From assembly GCF_020564565.1 (NCBI RefSeq), contig NZ_JAJCTD010000001.1, forward strand, positions 310,001 to 374,000: a stretch of 64,000 nt of DNA, in the 5' to 3' direction. This document shows positions 43,876 to 52,563 of the stretch, piece after piece; the stretch's first letter is position 1; every line of letters starts with the position of its first letter. A program made the translations under genes and the position numbers. This DNA comes from Rhodobacter sp. Har01. GTDB taxonomy: Bacteria > Pseudomonadota > Alphaproteobacteria > Rhodobacterales > Rhodobacteraceae. Below the pieces are notes generated by a model. That model saw only the letters and a list, made by a program, of their open reading frames with translations, had not been told where the DNA came from and ran no database searches.

Positions 43876-43976
43876 GCGCGGGGCGTCCTGTCGATGATGG
43901 AGATTTCGGCAATCCTTGCATGTGCGGCACTGGAAAGCTATCGAAACGAAGTCCGAAGATATTGAGGAAACCTCAT

Positions 43977-44891
43977 ATGCTTCCCCGCCGCTACCTGCCC
44001 TCGGTCGCCTCTCTCCTGGCCCTTGAAGCGCTGGACCGCCACTGCACCGCCGCCGCCGCCGCGACCGAGTTGTCGTTGACCCAAGGCGCCATCTCGCGCC
44101 AGTTGCAGGTGCTGGAAGGCCAACTCGGCGTGGCGCTGATCAGCCGCGAAAAACACCGCCTCCGGTTGACCCCGGCCGCGCAAGACTATGTGGCCGAGGT
44201 TCGCAAGGCCCTGAAGATCATGGCAGATGCTTCGCTTACGTTGCGCGCCAACCCTTCCGGCGGGGCGCTCAATCTGGCCATCCTGCCGGCTTTTGGCATG
44301 CACTGGCTGGCGCCGCGCCTCGCCCGTTTTGCCACCGCCCACCCCGAGGTCACGGTGAACCTCTCCACCCGCCTGCGCCCGTTCGACTTTGCCGCCACCG
44401 CCTTTGACGCCGCCATCCACTACGGTCGGCAGGATTGGCCGGGTGTTTCATTCCATAAACTCATGGACGAAGAGCTTCTCGCCGTCGCGTCGCCGGGCCT
44501 TCTGCCCACCCCTTTGGCGACCGCCGAACAGGTCCTTACCCTGCCGCTCCTGCAACTGGAAAGCCGCACCGGCGACTGGGGCCGCTGGCTGGCGCACCAT
44601 GGCGTGGCCGGTCAGCGCCCGCCCGCGATGCTGTTCGACCAGTTCGGAACCGTTGCCCAGGCCGCCATGCACGGCCTGGGCCTGGCCCTCCTGCCCACCT
44701 TCCTGATCGAGGCCGACCTGGCCGCCGGACGCCTGATCCCCGCCTTCGGCCCCCCGGTGCGCGCGCTTGGCGCCTATTACCTGGTCTGGCCCGCCAGCCG
44801 CCCCGAACGCCAGCCGCTGGCCAGCTTCCGCCGCTGGCTGGCGGATGAGACCGGGCCCCACCTTGGTCGCATCCCCGCCGACGCCCCTTGA
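43977..44891 (+). CDS. LysR-type regulator beside gcdH
   Basis: 304 residues from [26 protein letters not shown] lies eight bases upstream of this ATG. N-terminal helix-turn-helix ([20 protein letters not shown], residues 22-41) and a substrate-binding domain. Gene order suggests it controls gcdH from the 100-base divergent region; the ligand may be a glutaryl or lysine metabolite, which is inference. GcvA-like subgroup. Confidence 0.85.
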   Translation: MLPRRYLPSVASLLALEALDRHCTAAAAATELSLTQGAISRQLQVLEGQLGVALISREKHRLRLTPAAQDYVAEVRKALKIMADASLTLRANPSGGALNLAILPAFGMHWLAPRLARFATAHPEVTVNLSTRLRPFDFAATAFDAAIHYGRQDWPGVSFHKLMDEELLAVASPGLLPTPLATAEQVLTLPLLQLESRTGDWGRWLAHHGVAGQRPPAMLFDQFGTVAQAAMHGLGLALLPTFLIEADLAAGRLIPAFGPPVRALGAYYLVWPASRPERQPLASFRRWLADETGPHLGRIPADAP

Positions 44892-44937
44892 CCGCCCGGC
44901 CCCGCCGCCCCAGCATCCGCCCCTGAGGGAGAACTGC

Positions 44938-45849
44938 ATGACCCGGCTGCCCGACACCATCGACGCCACCCAGGCGCTGCTCGACACGCAGGGCTATGTC
45001 GCCTCGCTCGCGCTGGCGACCGTGGTCTTCCTGGCCCTGAAACTGGGCAAACCGCTGTTCCTGGAAGGCGAGGCCGGAGTCGGCAAGACCGAAATCGCCA
45101 AGACCCTTGCCGCCGCCCTGGGCCGCCGGCTGATCCGGCTGCAGTGCTACGAAGGCCTCGACGCGGCCTCGGCCGTGGCGGAATGGAACTTCGCCGCCCA
45201 GATGATCGCCATCCGCACCGCCGAGGCGCAGGGCGGCGCCGACCGCGACGCGCTGAAGACCGAGCTTTTCACCGAAGATTACCTGATCGCCCGCCCCCTG
45301 CTGGAAGCCATGCGCCCGCAGCCCGGCGGTGCTCCGGTCCTGCTGATCGACGAACTCGACCGCACCGATGAGCCGTTCGAGGCCTTCCTCCTCGAAGCCC
45401 TCTCCGACTTCCAGGTCACCATCCCCGAACTCGGCACCATCAAGGCCCCGGAACCGCCCATCGTCATCCTGACCTCGAACCGCACACGCGAGGTGCATGA
45501 CGCGCTGAAACGCCGCTGCCTCTACCATTGGGTCGACTACCCCACCTTCGACCGCGAGCTGCAAATCCTGCACGCCCGCGCCCCCGAAGCGAAGGACACC
45601 CTCAGCCGCGAGATCGTCGCCTTCGTGCAGAAACTGCGCACCGAGGACCTGTTCAAGAAACCCGGCGTCGCCGAAACCATCGACTGGGCGAAATGCCTGC
45701 TCGCCCTCGACGTCATCTCGCTCAGCCCCGAGGTGATCTCCGACACCCTCGCCGCCATCCTGAAATACCAGGATGACATCCAGAAACTGCAAGGCTCGGA
45801 AGCCAAGCGCCTGCTGGACGAGGTCCGGCGCGACCTGACCCCTGCATGA
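44938..45849 (+). CDS. coxD: CoxD-like MoxR-family AAA+ ATPase
   Basis: 303 residues. Walker A GEAGVGKTEIAK at 44-55, Walker B VLLIDELDRTDE, sensor ILTSNRTREVHDALKRRC. CoxD in carboxydotrophs is needed to mature the Mo/Cu site of CO dehydrogenase; MoxR ATPases in general act with a VWA partner, and coxE is the next gene. GAGGGAG lies before the ATG. No CO dehydrogenase subunit genes are in view, so the client is unknown; the symbol is by family only. Confidence 0.85.
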   Translation: MTRLPDTIDATQALLDTQGYVASLALATVVFLALKLGKPLFLEGEAGVGKTEIAKTLAAALGRRLIRLQCYEGLDAASAVAEWNFAAQMIAIRTAEAQGGADRDALKTELFTEDYLIARPLLEAMRPQPGGAPVLLIDELDRTDEPFEAFLLEALSDFQVTIPELGTIKAPEPPIVILTSNRTREVHDALKRRCLYHWVDYPTFDRELQILHARAPEAKDTLSREIVAFVQKLRTEDLFKKPGVAETIDWAKCLLALDVISLSPEVISDTLAAILKYQDDIQKLQGSEAKRLLDEVRRDLTPA

Positions 45850-45905
45850 TTTGCCCTTTGGCAAATACTCCACGGGGGGGCCGGGGGGCGTGAAGCCCCC
45901 CGGGG
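45850..45905. repeat. Intergenic GC-hairpin element, copy 3 (inverted)
   Basis: TTTGCC-CTTT-GGCAAA, then ATACTCC, then a nine-pair stem CCGGGGGGC/GCCCCCCGG (45881-45903). It is the inverse order of copies 1 and 4. It fills nearly all of the space between coxD and coxE, so it would be transcribed within the pair. Confidence 0.6.
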
Positions 45906-45912
45906 GTGCCGC

Positions 45913-47172
45913 ATGGCCACTTACCCCGACCTTCCCCTTCCCGAAGACGGCAAGCTGGCCGAGAACATCGCCCATTTCGCCCGCGCCTTGCGCAAATCCG
46001 GCCTGCCCGTCGGCCCCGGCCGGGTGATCGACGCGATCCGCGCGGTGGAAGCCGCCGGCTTCACCCGGCGCGAGGATTTCTTCCACACCCTGCAGGCGGT
46101 CTTCGTCAGCCGCCCCGAGGAACGCATCGTCTTCGCCCAGATCTTCCGGCTGTTCTGGCGCGACCCGCGTTATCTGGAACACATGATGAGCCTGATGCTG
46201 CCGCAGGTCCGCGGCGTGCAGGAAGACCGCGCCGCGCAAGCCGCCGAGAAGCGCGCGGCCGAGGCCCTGCTGGGTGACGCCCCCCGCCCCGAACCGCCGG
46301 AGGGCCCGCCCGACGACGGCCCCGAAACGGTCGAGGTCGACGCCTCTTCCACCTTCTCGGCCGAGGAACGGCTGAAGACCCTCGACTTCGAACAGATGTC
46401 CACCGCCGAAATCGCCGCCGCCAAACGGATGTTGGCCACCCTGTCGCTGCCGGTCAAACCGCTGCCCACCCGCCGCAGCCAGGCCGCCAGCACCGGCGCC
46501 CGCATCGACCTGCGCCGCACCTTGCGGGCCAGCCTGCGCCGCGGCGGCGAGATCGCCACCCTTGCCCGCAAAGAGCCGCGCGAGCGCTGGCCGAACCTGA
46601 TCGTGCTGTGCGACATCTCCGGCTCGATGGCCGACTACAGCCGCATGGTGCTGCACTTCGTCCACGCCGTCGCCAACCGCAAGGGCCAGGGCTGGGCGCG
46701 TGTCCATGCCTTTACCTTCGGCACAAGGCTGACCAACATCACCCGCCACCTGCGCGCCCGTGACGTGGACGCCGCCCTGCAAGCCGCCGGCGCCCAGGCG
46801 CAGGACTGGTCGGGCGGCACCCGCATCGGCAGCAGCCTGCACGCCTTCAACCGCGACTGGAGCCGCCGCGTGCTGGGGCAGGGGGCGGTTGTCCTCCTCA
46901 TCACCGACGGGCTGGACCGCGACGATACCGGCCAGCTTGCGCGGGAAATCGAGCGGCTGCACCTGTCGTGCCGCCGCCTCATCTGGATCAACCCGCTGTT
47001 GCGCTGGACCGGCTTTGCACCCAGGGCGACCGGCATCCGCGCGATGCTGCCGCATGTCGATTGCTTTCGCGCCGGCCACTCCATCGCCTCGCTCGAGGCG
47101 CTGGGTCGCGCCGTCTCGACCGCCGGCGACAGCGGCGAGAAGCAGCGCCTGTTGCGGCTGATGGCGCCCTGA
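45913..47172 (+). CDS. coxE: CoxE-like VWA-domain protein
   Basis: 419 residues. N-terminal helical region, acidic Pro-rich linker near 130-145, VWA domain with a complete MIDAS: CDISGSMADYSR (DxSxS), WSGGTRIGSSL (Thr) and LITDGLDRDD (Asp). Partner of MoxR ATPases; in the cox system CoxE works with CoxD on metal insertion. Separated from coxD by a repeated hairpin element. Confidence 0.87.
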   Translation: MATYPDLPLPEDGKLAENIAHFARALRKSGLPVGPGRVIDAIRAVEAAGFTRREDFFHTLQAVFVSRPEERIVFAQIFRLFWRDPRYLEHMMSLMLPQVRGVQEDRAAQAAEKRAAEALLGDAPRPEPPEGPPDDGPETVEVDASSTFSAEERLKTLDFEQMSTAEIAAAKRMLATLSLPVKPLPTRRSQAASTGARIDLRRTLRASLRRGGEIATLARKEPRERWPNLIVLCDISGSMADYSRMVLHFVHAVANRKGQGWARVHAFTFGTRLTNITRHLRARDVDAALQAAGAQAQDWSGGTRIGSSLHAFNRDWSRRVLGQGAVVLLITDGLDRDDTGQLAREIERLHLSCRRLIWINPLLRWTGFAPRATGIRAMLPHVDCFRAGHSIASLEALGRAVSTAGDSGEKQRLLRLMAP

Positions 47173-47223
47173 AATCGGCAAAGACCGGCACGCCGATTGG
47201 GAACCCGCCTTGGGTTTAGCCGT

Positions 47224-47238
47224 TGTTATGGCATAACA
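47224..47238. promoter_or_regulatory. 15-base palindrome upstream of the OmpA-type gene
   Basis: TGTTATGGCATAACA, seven-base arms around a central G, AT-rich in a GC-rich setting, 95 bases before the start codon. Possible operator; no regulator assigned. Confidence 0.35.
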
Positions 47239-47333
47239 GAGCCCAAGGCCCTTATTTCGGGTCCGACACTGCCGGTCAGGCCTCGGCGCGGGAATCGGCC
47301 CGTGTCTGCCCCACCGGCCCATGAGGATGAAGA

Positions 47334-49628
47334 ATGCGCAAGCTTCTGACCTGCACGACGGCCCTTTCGCTGGCCCTCAGCCCGCTTTCCGGCATGCCCG
47401 CCCGCGCCCAGACCCTGGCCGACGACGGCTCGGTCCTTGGACCGGACGGCAGTATCCTGTGCACGCCCTCGGATGGTGTGGCCTGTGATGTGGATGCGAT
47501 CCGCGCGCAACTGACCGCCGAGGCGGAAGCTGCCGCGGCAGCCCAGGCGGCTGCAGAGGCGGAAGCCGCGGCGCAGGCCGAGGCCGCCGCCGCGGCCCAG
47601 GCCGCTGCGGAAGCCGAAGCCGCCGCGCAGGCCGCCGCCGCTGCCGAGGCGGAAGCCGCCGCCCGTGCCGCGGCTGAAGCCGCCGCTGCGGAAGCTGCCG
47701 CCCAAGCCGAAGCCGCCGCGCAGGCGGCCGCCGCCGCCCAGGCCGAAGCCGAAGCCGCTGCCCAGGCTGAGGCGGACGCCGCCGCCAAGGCCGCCGCCGA
47801 CGCCGCCGCCATTGCCGAAGCCGAAGCCCAGGCCGCTGCAGCGGCATCCGCAGCGGCCGATGCAGAGGCCGCTGCCCAGGCCGAAGCCGAAGCCGCCGCC
47901 CGCGCCGCCGAAGAGGCCGCCGCCGCAGCGGCTGCCCAGGCCGAAGCCGATTCGCAGGCCGCCGCAGACACCTCGGTCGAGGCGGACGCCGCCGCCGAGG
48001 CCGCGACCCAGGCGGTCGAGGAACCCGCCGCCGAGCCGATCGCCGAACCGGTTGCCGAAGAGCCTGCGGCCGAGCCCGCCGGCGAACCCGTGGCAGAGCC
48101 TGCGCCGGAAGCGCCCGCCGTCGAGGAGCCTGCCGTCGAGCCGGCCACGGAAGAACCCGCGGTCGAGCCGACCGTGGAACCGGCCCCCGAGGTTGCCGTC
48201 GAACCCACCCCCGAAACCGCCCCCGAGGCTGCTGTCGAACCGACGCCCGAGCCCGTGGTCGAGCCGGCGCCCGACGCCGTGACCGAAGCGCCCGCCGAAG
48301 CGCCGGCCGATGCCGCCGTGGTCGAGCCGGTGCTTGAGCCGGTTCCCGAACCGCTGCCGACGCCCGTTGCCGAGGCCGTCACCGGGCCGGTCGACATTCC
48401 CGAGGTCACGACCGAGGCCTCGGACAGCCTGGCCGACATTCTGGCCATTCCGCCCGCCGCAGAAGGTGTCGCCGAGGAAGAGGGCCTTGCCGCCTCGGCC
48501 GCCGCGGCTGCGGCCGCCGCGGTGATCGACCCCGAGACTCTGCTGCCGATCGTGCCGACCGAGGGCAGCACGGACGCCGCCACCGACGGCACCGACACGG
48601 CACCGACGCCGACCGAGCCGGTCTCGGTCGCGACCGAGGTGATTTCGGAACTGACCACCCGCGCCTCGTCCGAGGAATTCGCCGCCGCACCGGTGGCGGC
48701 GTCCAGCGGCAAGAAGTCGGGCCTGTCGGACCTTGAGAAGGTGGGCCTGCTGGCCCTGGGCGCGCTGGTGGTGGGCGCCATCATCAACGAAGGCAAGAAG
48801 GACCAGCGCGAAGTGGTCGAGGCGACCGGCGACCGCGTGGTGGTGCTGAACCCCGATGGCACCTATGACGTCTACAAGGACGACGACGCCGTGCTGCGCC
48901 GCCCCGGCGTGACCACGCGGACCGAGACCTACCGCGACGGCTCGACCCGGACCATCGTGCAGCGCCCCGACGGCACCCAGGTGGTGACGGTGCGCGATGC
49001 CTCGGGCCGCGTGCTGCGGCGGTCGGTCTATGACCGGTCGGGCATCGAGACGGTGCTGATCGACGACCTTTATGCCGAAGAGCCGATCATCATTTCCGAA
49101 CTGCCCCGGCCCAAGCCCGGCCGGGTGACGATCTCGACTTCGGACAACGATGCCGCGCTGAAGGCCGAACTGGCCGCCCTTGAGGCCGAGGACATCGGCC
49201 GCAAGTTCAGCCTGCGCCAGATCCGCGACATCCCCGAGGTGCGGGCGCTGGCGGCGACGATCGAGGTCGATTCGATCACCTTCAACAGCGGGTCGGCGGT
49301 CATCGACGCCACCGAGGCGCGCAAGCTGGCTGACCTGGGCCGGCTGATGGGCCAGTTGCTGGAAGACAACCCGGGCCATGTGTTCCTGATCGAGGGCCAC
49401 ACCGATGCCGTCGGCTCGGCCGCGTCGAACCTGCTGCTGTCGGACCGCCGGGCGGAATCGCTGGCGTTGGCGCTGACCGAATACTTCGAGATCCCGCCGG
49501 AAAACATGGTCATCCAGGGCTATGGTGAAAGCGAGCTGAAGGTGGCCAGCCAAAGCGATGAGCGGGCGAACCGCCGCGTGCTGGTGCGGCTGATCACGCC
49601 GCTGATGCGCACCGCCGCGCTGCGCTGA
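47334..49628 (+). CDS. Repeat-rich OmpA-family envelope protein
   Basis: 764 residues, much longer than a typical OmpA-like protein. Layout: signal peptide (1-25), short head with cysteines, an Ala/Glu/Gln tract of about 165 residues that is likely helical (61-227), a Pro/Glu/Val/Ala tract (about 230-355), a hydrophobic helix LLALGALVVGAII near 470-482, a small domain with GTYDVYKDDDAV and RTETYRDGSTRTIV, and an OmpA peptidoglycan-binding domain (about 640-760; FNSGSAVIDATEARKL, IEGHTDAVGSAASNLLLSDRRA). It probably spans the periplasm and binds the wall. Located between the coxDE and xdhC genes but with its own promoter space. Confidence 0.88.
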   Translation: MRKLLTCTTALSLALSPLSGMPARAQTLADDGSVLGPDGSILCTPSDGVACDVDAIRAQLTAEAEAAAAAQAAAEAEAAAQAEAAAAAQAAAEAEAAAQAAAAAEAEAAARAAAEAAAAEAAAQAEAAAQAAAAAQAEAEAAAQAEADAAAKAAADAAAIAEAEAQAAAAASAAADAEAAAQAEAEAAARAAEEAAAAAAAQAEADSQAAADTSVEADAAAEAATQAVEEPAAEPIAEPVAEEPAAEPAGEPVAEPAPEAPAVEEPAVEPATEEPAVEPTVEPAPEVAVEPTPETAPEAAVEPTPEPVVEPAPDAVTEAPAEAPADAAVVEPVLEPVPEPLPTPVAEAVTGPVDIPEVTTEASDSLADILAIPPAAEGVAEEEGLAASAAAAAAAAVIDPETLLPIVPTEGSTDAATDGTDTAPTPTEPVSVATEVISELTTRASSEEFAAAPVAASSGKKSGLSDLEKVGLLALGALVVGAIINEGKKDQREVVEATGDRVVVLNPDGTYDVYKDDDAVLRRPGVTTRTETYRDGSTRTIVQRPDGTQVVTVRDASGRVLRRSVYDRSGIETVLIDDLYAEEPIIISELPRPKPGRVTISTSDNDAALKAELAALEAEDIGRKFSLRQIRDIPEVRALAATIEVDSITFNSGSAVIDATEARKLADLGRLMGQLLEDNPGHVFLIEGHTDAVGSAASNLLLSDRRAESLALALTEYFEIPPENMVIQGYGESELKVASQSDERANRRVLVRLITPLMRTAALR

Positions 49629-49637
49629 GGCCACCCG

Positions 49638-49697
49638 GGGAAACGATTTCCGAAGTCGGAAATCGTGGACGGAATTCGACTTCGAATTCCGTTTCCC
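49638..49697. repeat. Two-hairpin palindromic element
   Basis: Two near-perfect palindromes sit side by side: CGATTTCCGAAGTCGGAAAT (49644-49665 in full) and ACGGAATTCGACTTCGAATT (49669-49692 in full), closed by GGGAAA (49638) and TTTCCC (49692-49697). Folded, this gives a three-way junction. It follows the OmpA-type gene by nine bases. Confidence 0.65.
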
Positions 49698-49723
49698 GGT
49701 CGGGACGAAGGTCGACCATTGGG

Positions 49724-49757
49724 CGGGCCGCAAGGGACTTGTGATCCTTGCGGCCCG
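49724..49757 (+). terminator. Terminator or attenuator between the OmpA-type gene and xdhC
   Basis: CGGGCCGCAAGG/CCTTGCGGCCCG, a 12-pair perfect stem with a ten-base loop, 16 bases before the xdhC Shine-Dalgarno. The GCAAGG core resembles that of the 53084 terminator. Confidence 0.6.
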
Positions 49758-49786
49758 TCCTACTCTGGGCGCTGGAGGACAGACCC

Positions 49787-50788
49787 ATGACCGACGCCGC
49801 GCCCGAGGCATTCCATGACCGGATTCCCGAAATCGCGCTGGACTGGCACCGTGCCGGCAAGGGCGCGGCGCTGGCGACGGTGGTCGACACCTGGGGTTCG
49901 GCGCCGCGGCAGGCCGGCAGCCAGCTGGCGATCTCGGGCGCGGGCGAGATCATGGGTTCGGTCTCGGGCGGCTGCGTCGAGGGCGCTGTGGTGACCGAGG
50001 CGCTGGAGGCCCTGCAGGATGGCACCCCGCGGCTCTTGACCTTTGGCGTCAGTGACGAGACGGCCTTTGCCGTGGGCCTGGCCTGCGGTGGCACCATCCG
50101 GGTGATGGTGGAACCGGTGGGCGAGGCGCCGCAAGCCCTGCCCGAAGCCTTGCTGGCGGACCTGGTCGCCGCCCGCGCCGCGTCGCGTGCCGTGGCCTAT
50201 GAGGTGCGGCCCGACGCTTGGGCGCGCCAGCTGCTGGCGCCGGGCCAGGATGCCGCGGCGGATGCGCGGTTCCGCAGCGACCGGTCCGGCAGCGAAGAGG
50301 ACGGCCGCTTCCTGGCCATCCACAACCCGCCCTTGCGGCTGATCGTCGTCGGCGCCGTGCATATCGCGCAGCCGCTGCTGTCGATCGCGCGGCTTTGCGG
50401 CTACGCCCCCACCCTGATCGACCCGCGCGGCGCCTTTGGCAGCGCCGCCCGGTTTCCCGGCGAGACGATCCTTGAGGACTGGCCCGACGAGGCCCTGGCC
50501 AGCCTCAAGCCCGACGCCCGCACCGCCATTGTCACCCTGACCCACGACCCCAAGCTGGACGACCCCGCGATCCGCATCGCGCTACGCGCGCCGGTATTCT
50601 ACCTCGGCTGCCTGGGGTCGAAGAAGACCCATGCGAAACGGGTCGAGCGGCTGGCGGCAGCAGGCTTCACGCCAGACGACATCGCCCGCATCCACGCCCC
50701 GGTCGGCCTGGACATCGGCGCCAAATCCCCGGCCGAGATCGCGGTTTCCGTCATGGCCCAGGTCACCGCGGCCCTGAGGCAGGGCTGA
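49787..50788 (+). CDS. xdhC: XdhC/CoxF-family maturation factor
   Basis: 333 residues from MTDAAPEAFHDRIPEIA; GGAGG lies nine bases upstream. N-terminal XdhC domain with GSAPRQAGSQLAI, GSVSGGCVEGAVV and GLACGGTIRVMVEP; C-terminal Rossmann domain with LIVVGAVHIAQPLLSIA, VTLTHDPKLDDPAI and YLGCLGSKKTHAKR. XdhC/CoxF proteins bind molybdenum cofactor and help insert its sulfurated form into xanthine or CO dehydrogenase-type enzymes. Stop and next start overlap (TGATG). Confidence 0.9.
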   Translation: MTDAAPEAFHDRIPEIALDWHRAGKGAALATVVDTWGSAPRQAGSQLAISGAGEIMGSVSGGCVEGAVVTEALEALQDGTPRLLTFGVSDETAFAVGLACGGTIRVMVEPVGEAPQALPEALLADLVAARAASRAVAYEVRPDAWARQLLAPGQDAAADARFRSDRSGSEEDGRFLAIHNPPLRLIVVGAVHIAQPLLSIARLCGYAPTLIDPRGAFGSAARFPGETILEDWPDEALASLKPDARTAIVTLTHDPKLDDPAIRIALRAPVFYLGCLGSKKTHAKRVERLAAAGFTPDDIARIHAPVGLDIGAKSPAEIAVSVMAQVTAALRQG

Positions 50789-51789
50789 TGCAGTTCGGCC
50801 CGGTCCCGCTGGCACAGGCGAGGGGTGCTATTCTGGCCCATTCCGTGCCCTTGGAACAGGGGCGGCTGCGCAAGGGGCTTGTGCTGGACGCCGATGCTCT
50901 GGCGCAGCTTGCCGCGGCTGGGCTGACCGAGGTCACGGTCGCCCGGCTGGGCCCGGACGATCTGCACGAGGATGCCGCCGCGCTGACCCTGGCGCAGGCG
51001 CTGGTGCCAGATCCGGCGGCGGCGGGGCTGTCGCTGCGCGCCGTCGGCACGGGGCGCGTCAACATCCACGCCGAAGCCGCCGGTCTGGCCGAGGTCGACG
51101 CCGCCCGGGTCGCCGCGCTGAACGCGGTCGACCCGATGCTGACGCTGGCCACTCTGCCGCCCTGGCAGCGGGTGGCGGCGGGCGAGATGGTCGCGACGGT
51201 GAAGGTCATTTCCTACGGCGTGGACCGGGCCGCCCTGCAAGAGGCCTGTGCTGAGGGGCAGGGCGCCTTGCGGCTGCGGCGGCCCCGGCTGGGCCGGGCG
51301 GTGCTGATCGAAACCTGCGTCGGCCCGGACCCAACGCCGGACAAAGGACGACAGGCCATCGAGACCCGGCTGCGGGCCCTGGGCGTGTCACTGGCTGCGC
51401 CCGTGCGGGTGCCGCACCGGCTGGACGCCCTGACAAATGCCATCGCCGCACAGGACAGCGATCTGATCCTTATTCTCACCGCCTCGGCCACCTCGGACCC
51501 GCGCGACGTGGCGCCGCAGGCGCTGCGCCAGGCGGGGGGCACGGTGGACCGCTTCGGCATGCCGGTCGATCCGGGGAACCTGCTGTTCCTGGGCCACCTT
51601 GGCGCCACCCCGGTCATCGGCCTGCCGGGCTGCGCGAAAAGCCCCGCGCTGAACGGTGCCGACTGGGTGATGCAGCGGGTGATCTGCGGCCTTGCCGTCA
51701 CCGCCCAGGACATCGCCGCCATGGGTGTGGGCGGGCTGCTCAAGGAAAGCCCGGCCCGCGGTCGCCCGCGCGAGGCCCGCGCCGAATGA
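50788..51789 (+). CDS. Molybdopterin-binding protein (MoeA/MogA-domain like)
   Basis: 333 residues. FGPVPLAQARGAILAHSVPL at the start and a C-terminal MoCF-type domain (ILTASATSDPRDVAP, PVDPGNLLFLGHL, PVIGLPGCAKSP). In relatives this domain is often fused to a MobA-like CTP transferase; here that part is absent. Translationally coupled to xdhC, so the pair likely prepares Mo cofactor for a hydroxylase encoded elsewhere. Confidence 0.82.
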   Translation: MQFGPVPLAQARGAILAHSVPLEQGRLRKGLVLDADALAQLAAAGLTEVTVARLGPDDLHEDAAALTLAQALVPDPAAAGLSLRAVGTGRVNIHAEAAGLAEVDAARVAALNAVDPMLTLATLPPWQRVAAGEMVATVKVISYGVDRAALQEACAEGQGALRLRRPRLGRAVLIETCVGPDPTPDKGRQAIETRLRALGVSLAAPVRVPHRLDALTNAIAAQDSDLILILTASATSDPRDVAPQALRQAGGTVDRFGMPVDPGNLLFLGHLGATPVIGLPGCAKSPALNGADWVMQRVICGLAVTAQDIAAMGVGGLLKESPARGRPREARAE

Positions 51790-51792
51790 CAA

Positions 51793-51813
51793 CGGGGGCC
51801 GCAACGGCCCCCG
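51793..51813. terminator. Bidirectional hairpin between the Mo-binding protein gene and infC
   Basis: CGGGGGCC/GGCCCCCG, eight-pair stem with loop GCAAC, four bases after the stop of the rightward gene and 22 bases after that of infC. Likely serves both converging genes. Confidence 0.55.
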
Positions 51814-51835
51814 CGCAATCCCTCCTGCCGGCCGG

Positions 51836-52375
51836 TTACTTCGGCGCGACCATCATCACCATCTGGCGGCCTTCCAGCCGGGGCATGCTTTCGATCTTGC
51901 CCTTCTCGGCCACATCCGCGGCAACGCGGTTCAGCAACTCAAGCCCCAGCTCCTGGTGCGCCATCTCGCGGCCGCGAAAGCGCAGGGTGACCTTCACCTT
52001 GTCGCCTTCGTCCAGGAACTTCAGCACCGAGCGCATCTTGACATCGTAATCGTGGTCATCCGTGCCCGGGCGGAACTTGATTTCCTTGATCTCGATGATC
52101 TTCTGCTTTTTCCGCGCCTCGGCCTCGCGCTTCTGCGTCTCGTACTTGAACTTGCCGAAGTCCATGATCTTGCAGACCGGCGGTTCCGCGTTCGGAGAAA
52201 TCTCGACCAGATCCAGCCCGGCCTCCTCGGCCAGCACCATGGCGCGCGCCGGAGTCACAACGCCGACATTCTCGCCATCGGCGCCGATAAGCCGTATTTC
52301 CGGCGAACGGATTCGGTCATTGATCCGCGGACCGGTGTCGCGTTGCGGCGGGGCGTTGTGGGGACGGCGTCCTAT
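51836..52375 (-). CDS. infC: InfC, translation initiation factor IF-3, with ATA start
   Basis: Binds the 30S subunit and rejects non-canonical starts. 179 residues if begun at ATA 52375-52373: the extended N-terminus reads [20 protein letters not shown] and matches alphaproteobacterial IF-3, whereas the first GTG (52258) would remove the conserved N-terminal third. AAGGA lies eight bases before the ATA. infC genes are known to use rare starts (ATT, ATC, ATA) so that IF-3 limits its own synthesis. C-domain motifs [13 protein letters not shown] and [14 protein letters not shown] are intact. Confidence 0.93.
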   Translation of the reverse strand: MGRRPHNAPPQRDTGPRINDRIRSPEIRLIGADGENVGVVTPARAMVLAEEAGLDLVEISPNAEPPVCKIMDFGKFKYETQKREAEARKKQKIIEIKEIKFRPGTDDHDYDVKMRSVLKFLDEGDKVKVTLRFRGREMAHQELGLELLNRVAADVAEKGKIESMPRLEGRQMVMMVAPK

Positions 52376-52563
52376 GGCGGTATTCCTTTTGCGGTTATGG
52401 CTGCGTGCGCGAATTTATCTGCCCTTTTGCGACCTTTCAACCCAGCCCTGCGCGGAATTCCTCGCGCTGCGACCGGGATGCGGCGGTCCGGACTTTTCAA
52501 TCCCCTCGCGAACTGCCATATCGCGTGCATCCGGACAGTGAGCCGGAAACGGGAGTACCTCAC

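Noticed and set aside
44536..49811. Long open frames of 928 and 861 codons opposite the cox and OmpA-type genes
   Set aside because: The Gly-rich product mirrors the Ala/Glu tract of the plus-strand gene. Antisense translation of repeats, not a gene.
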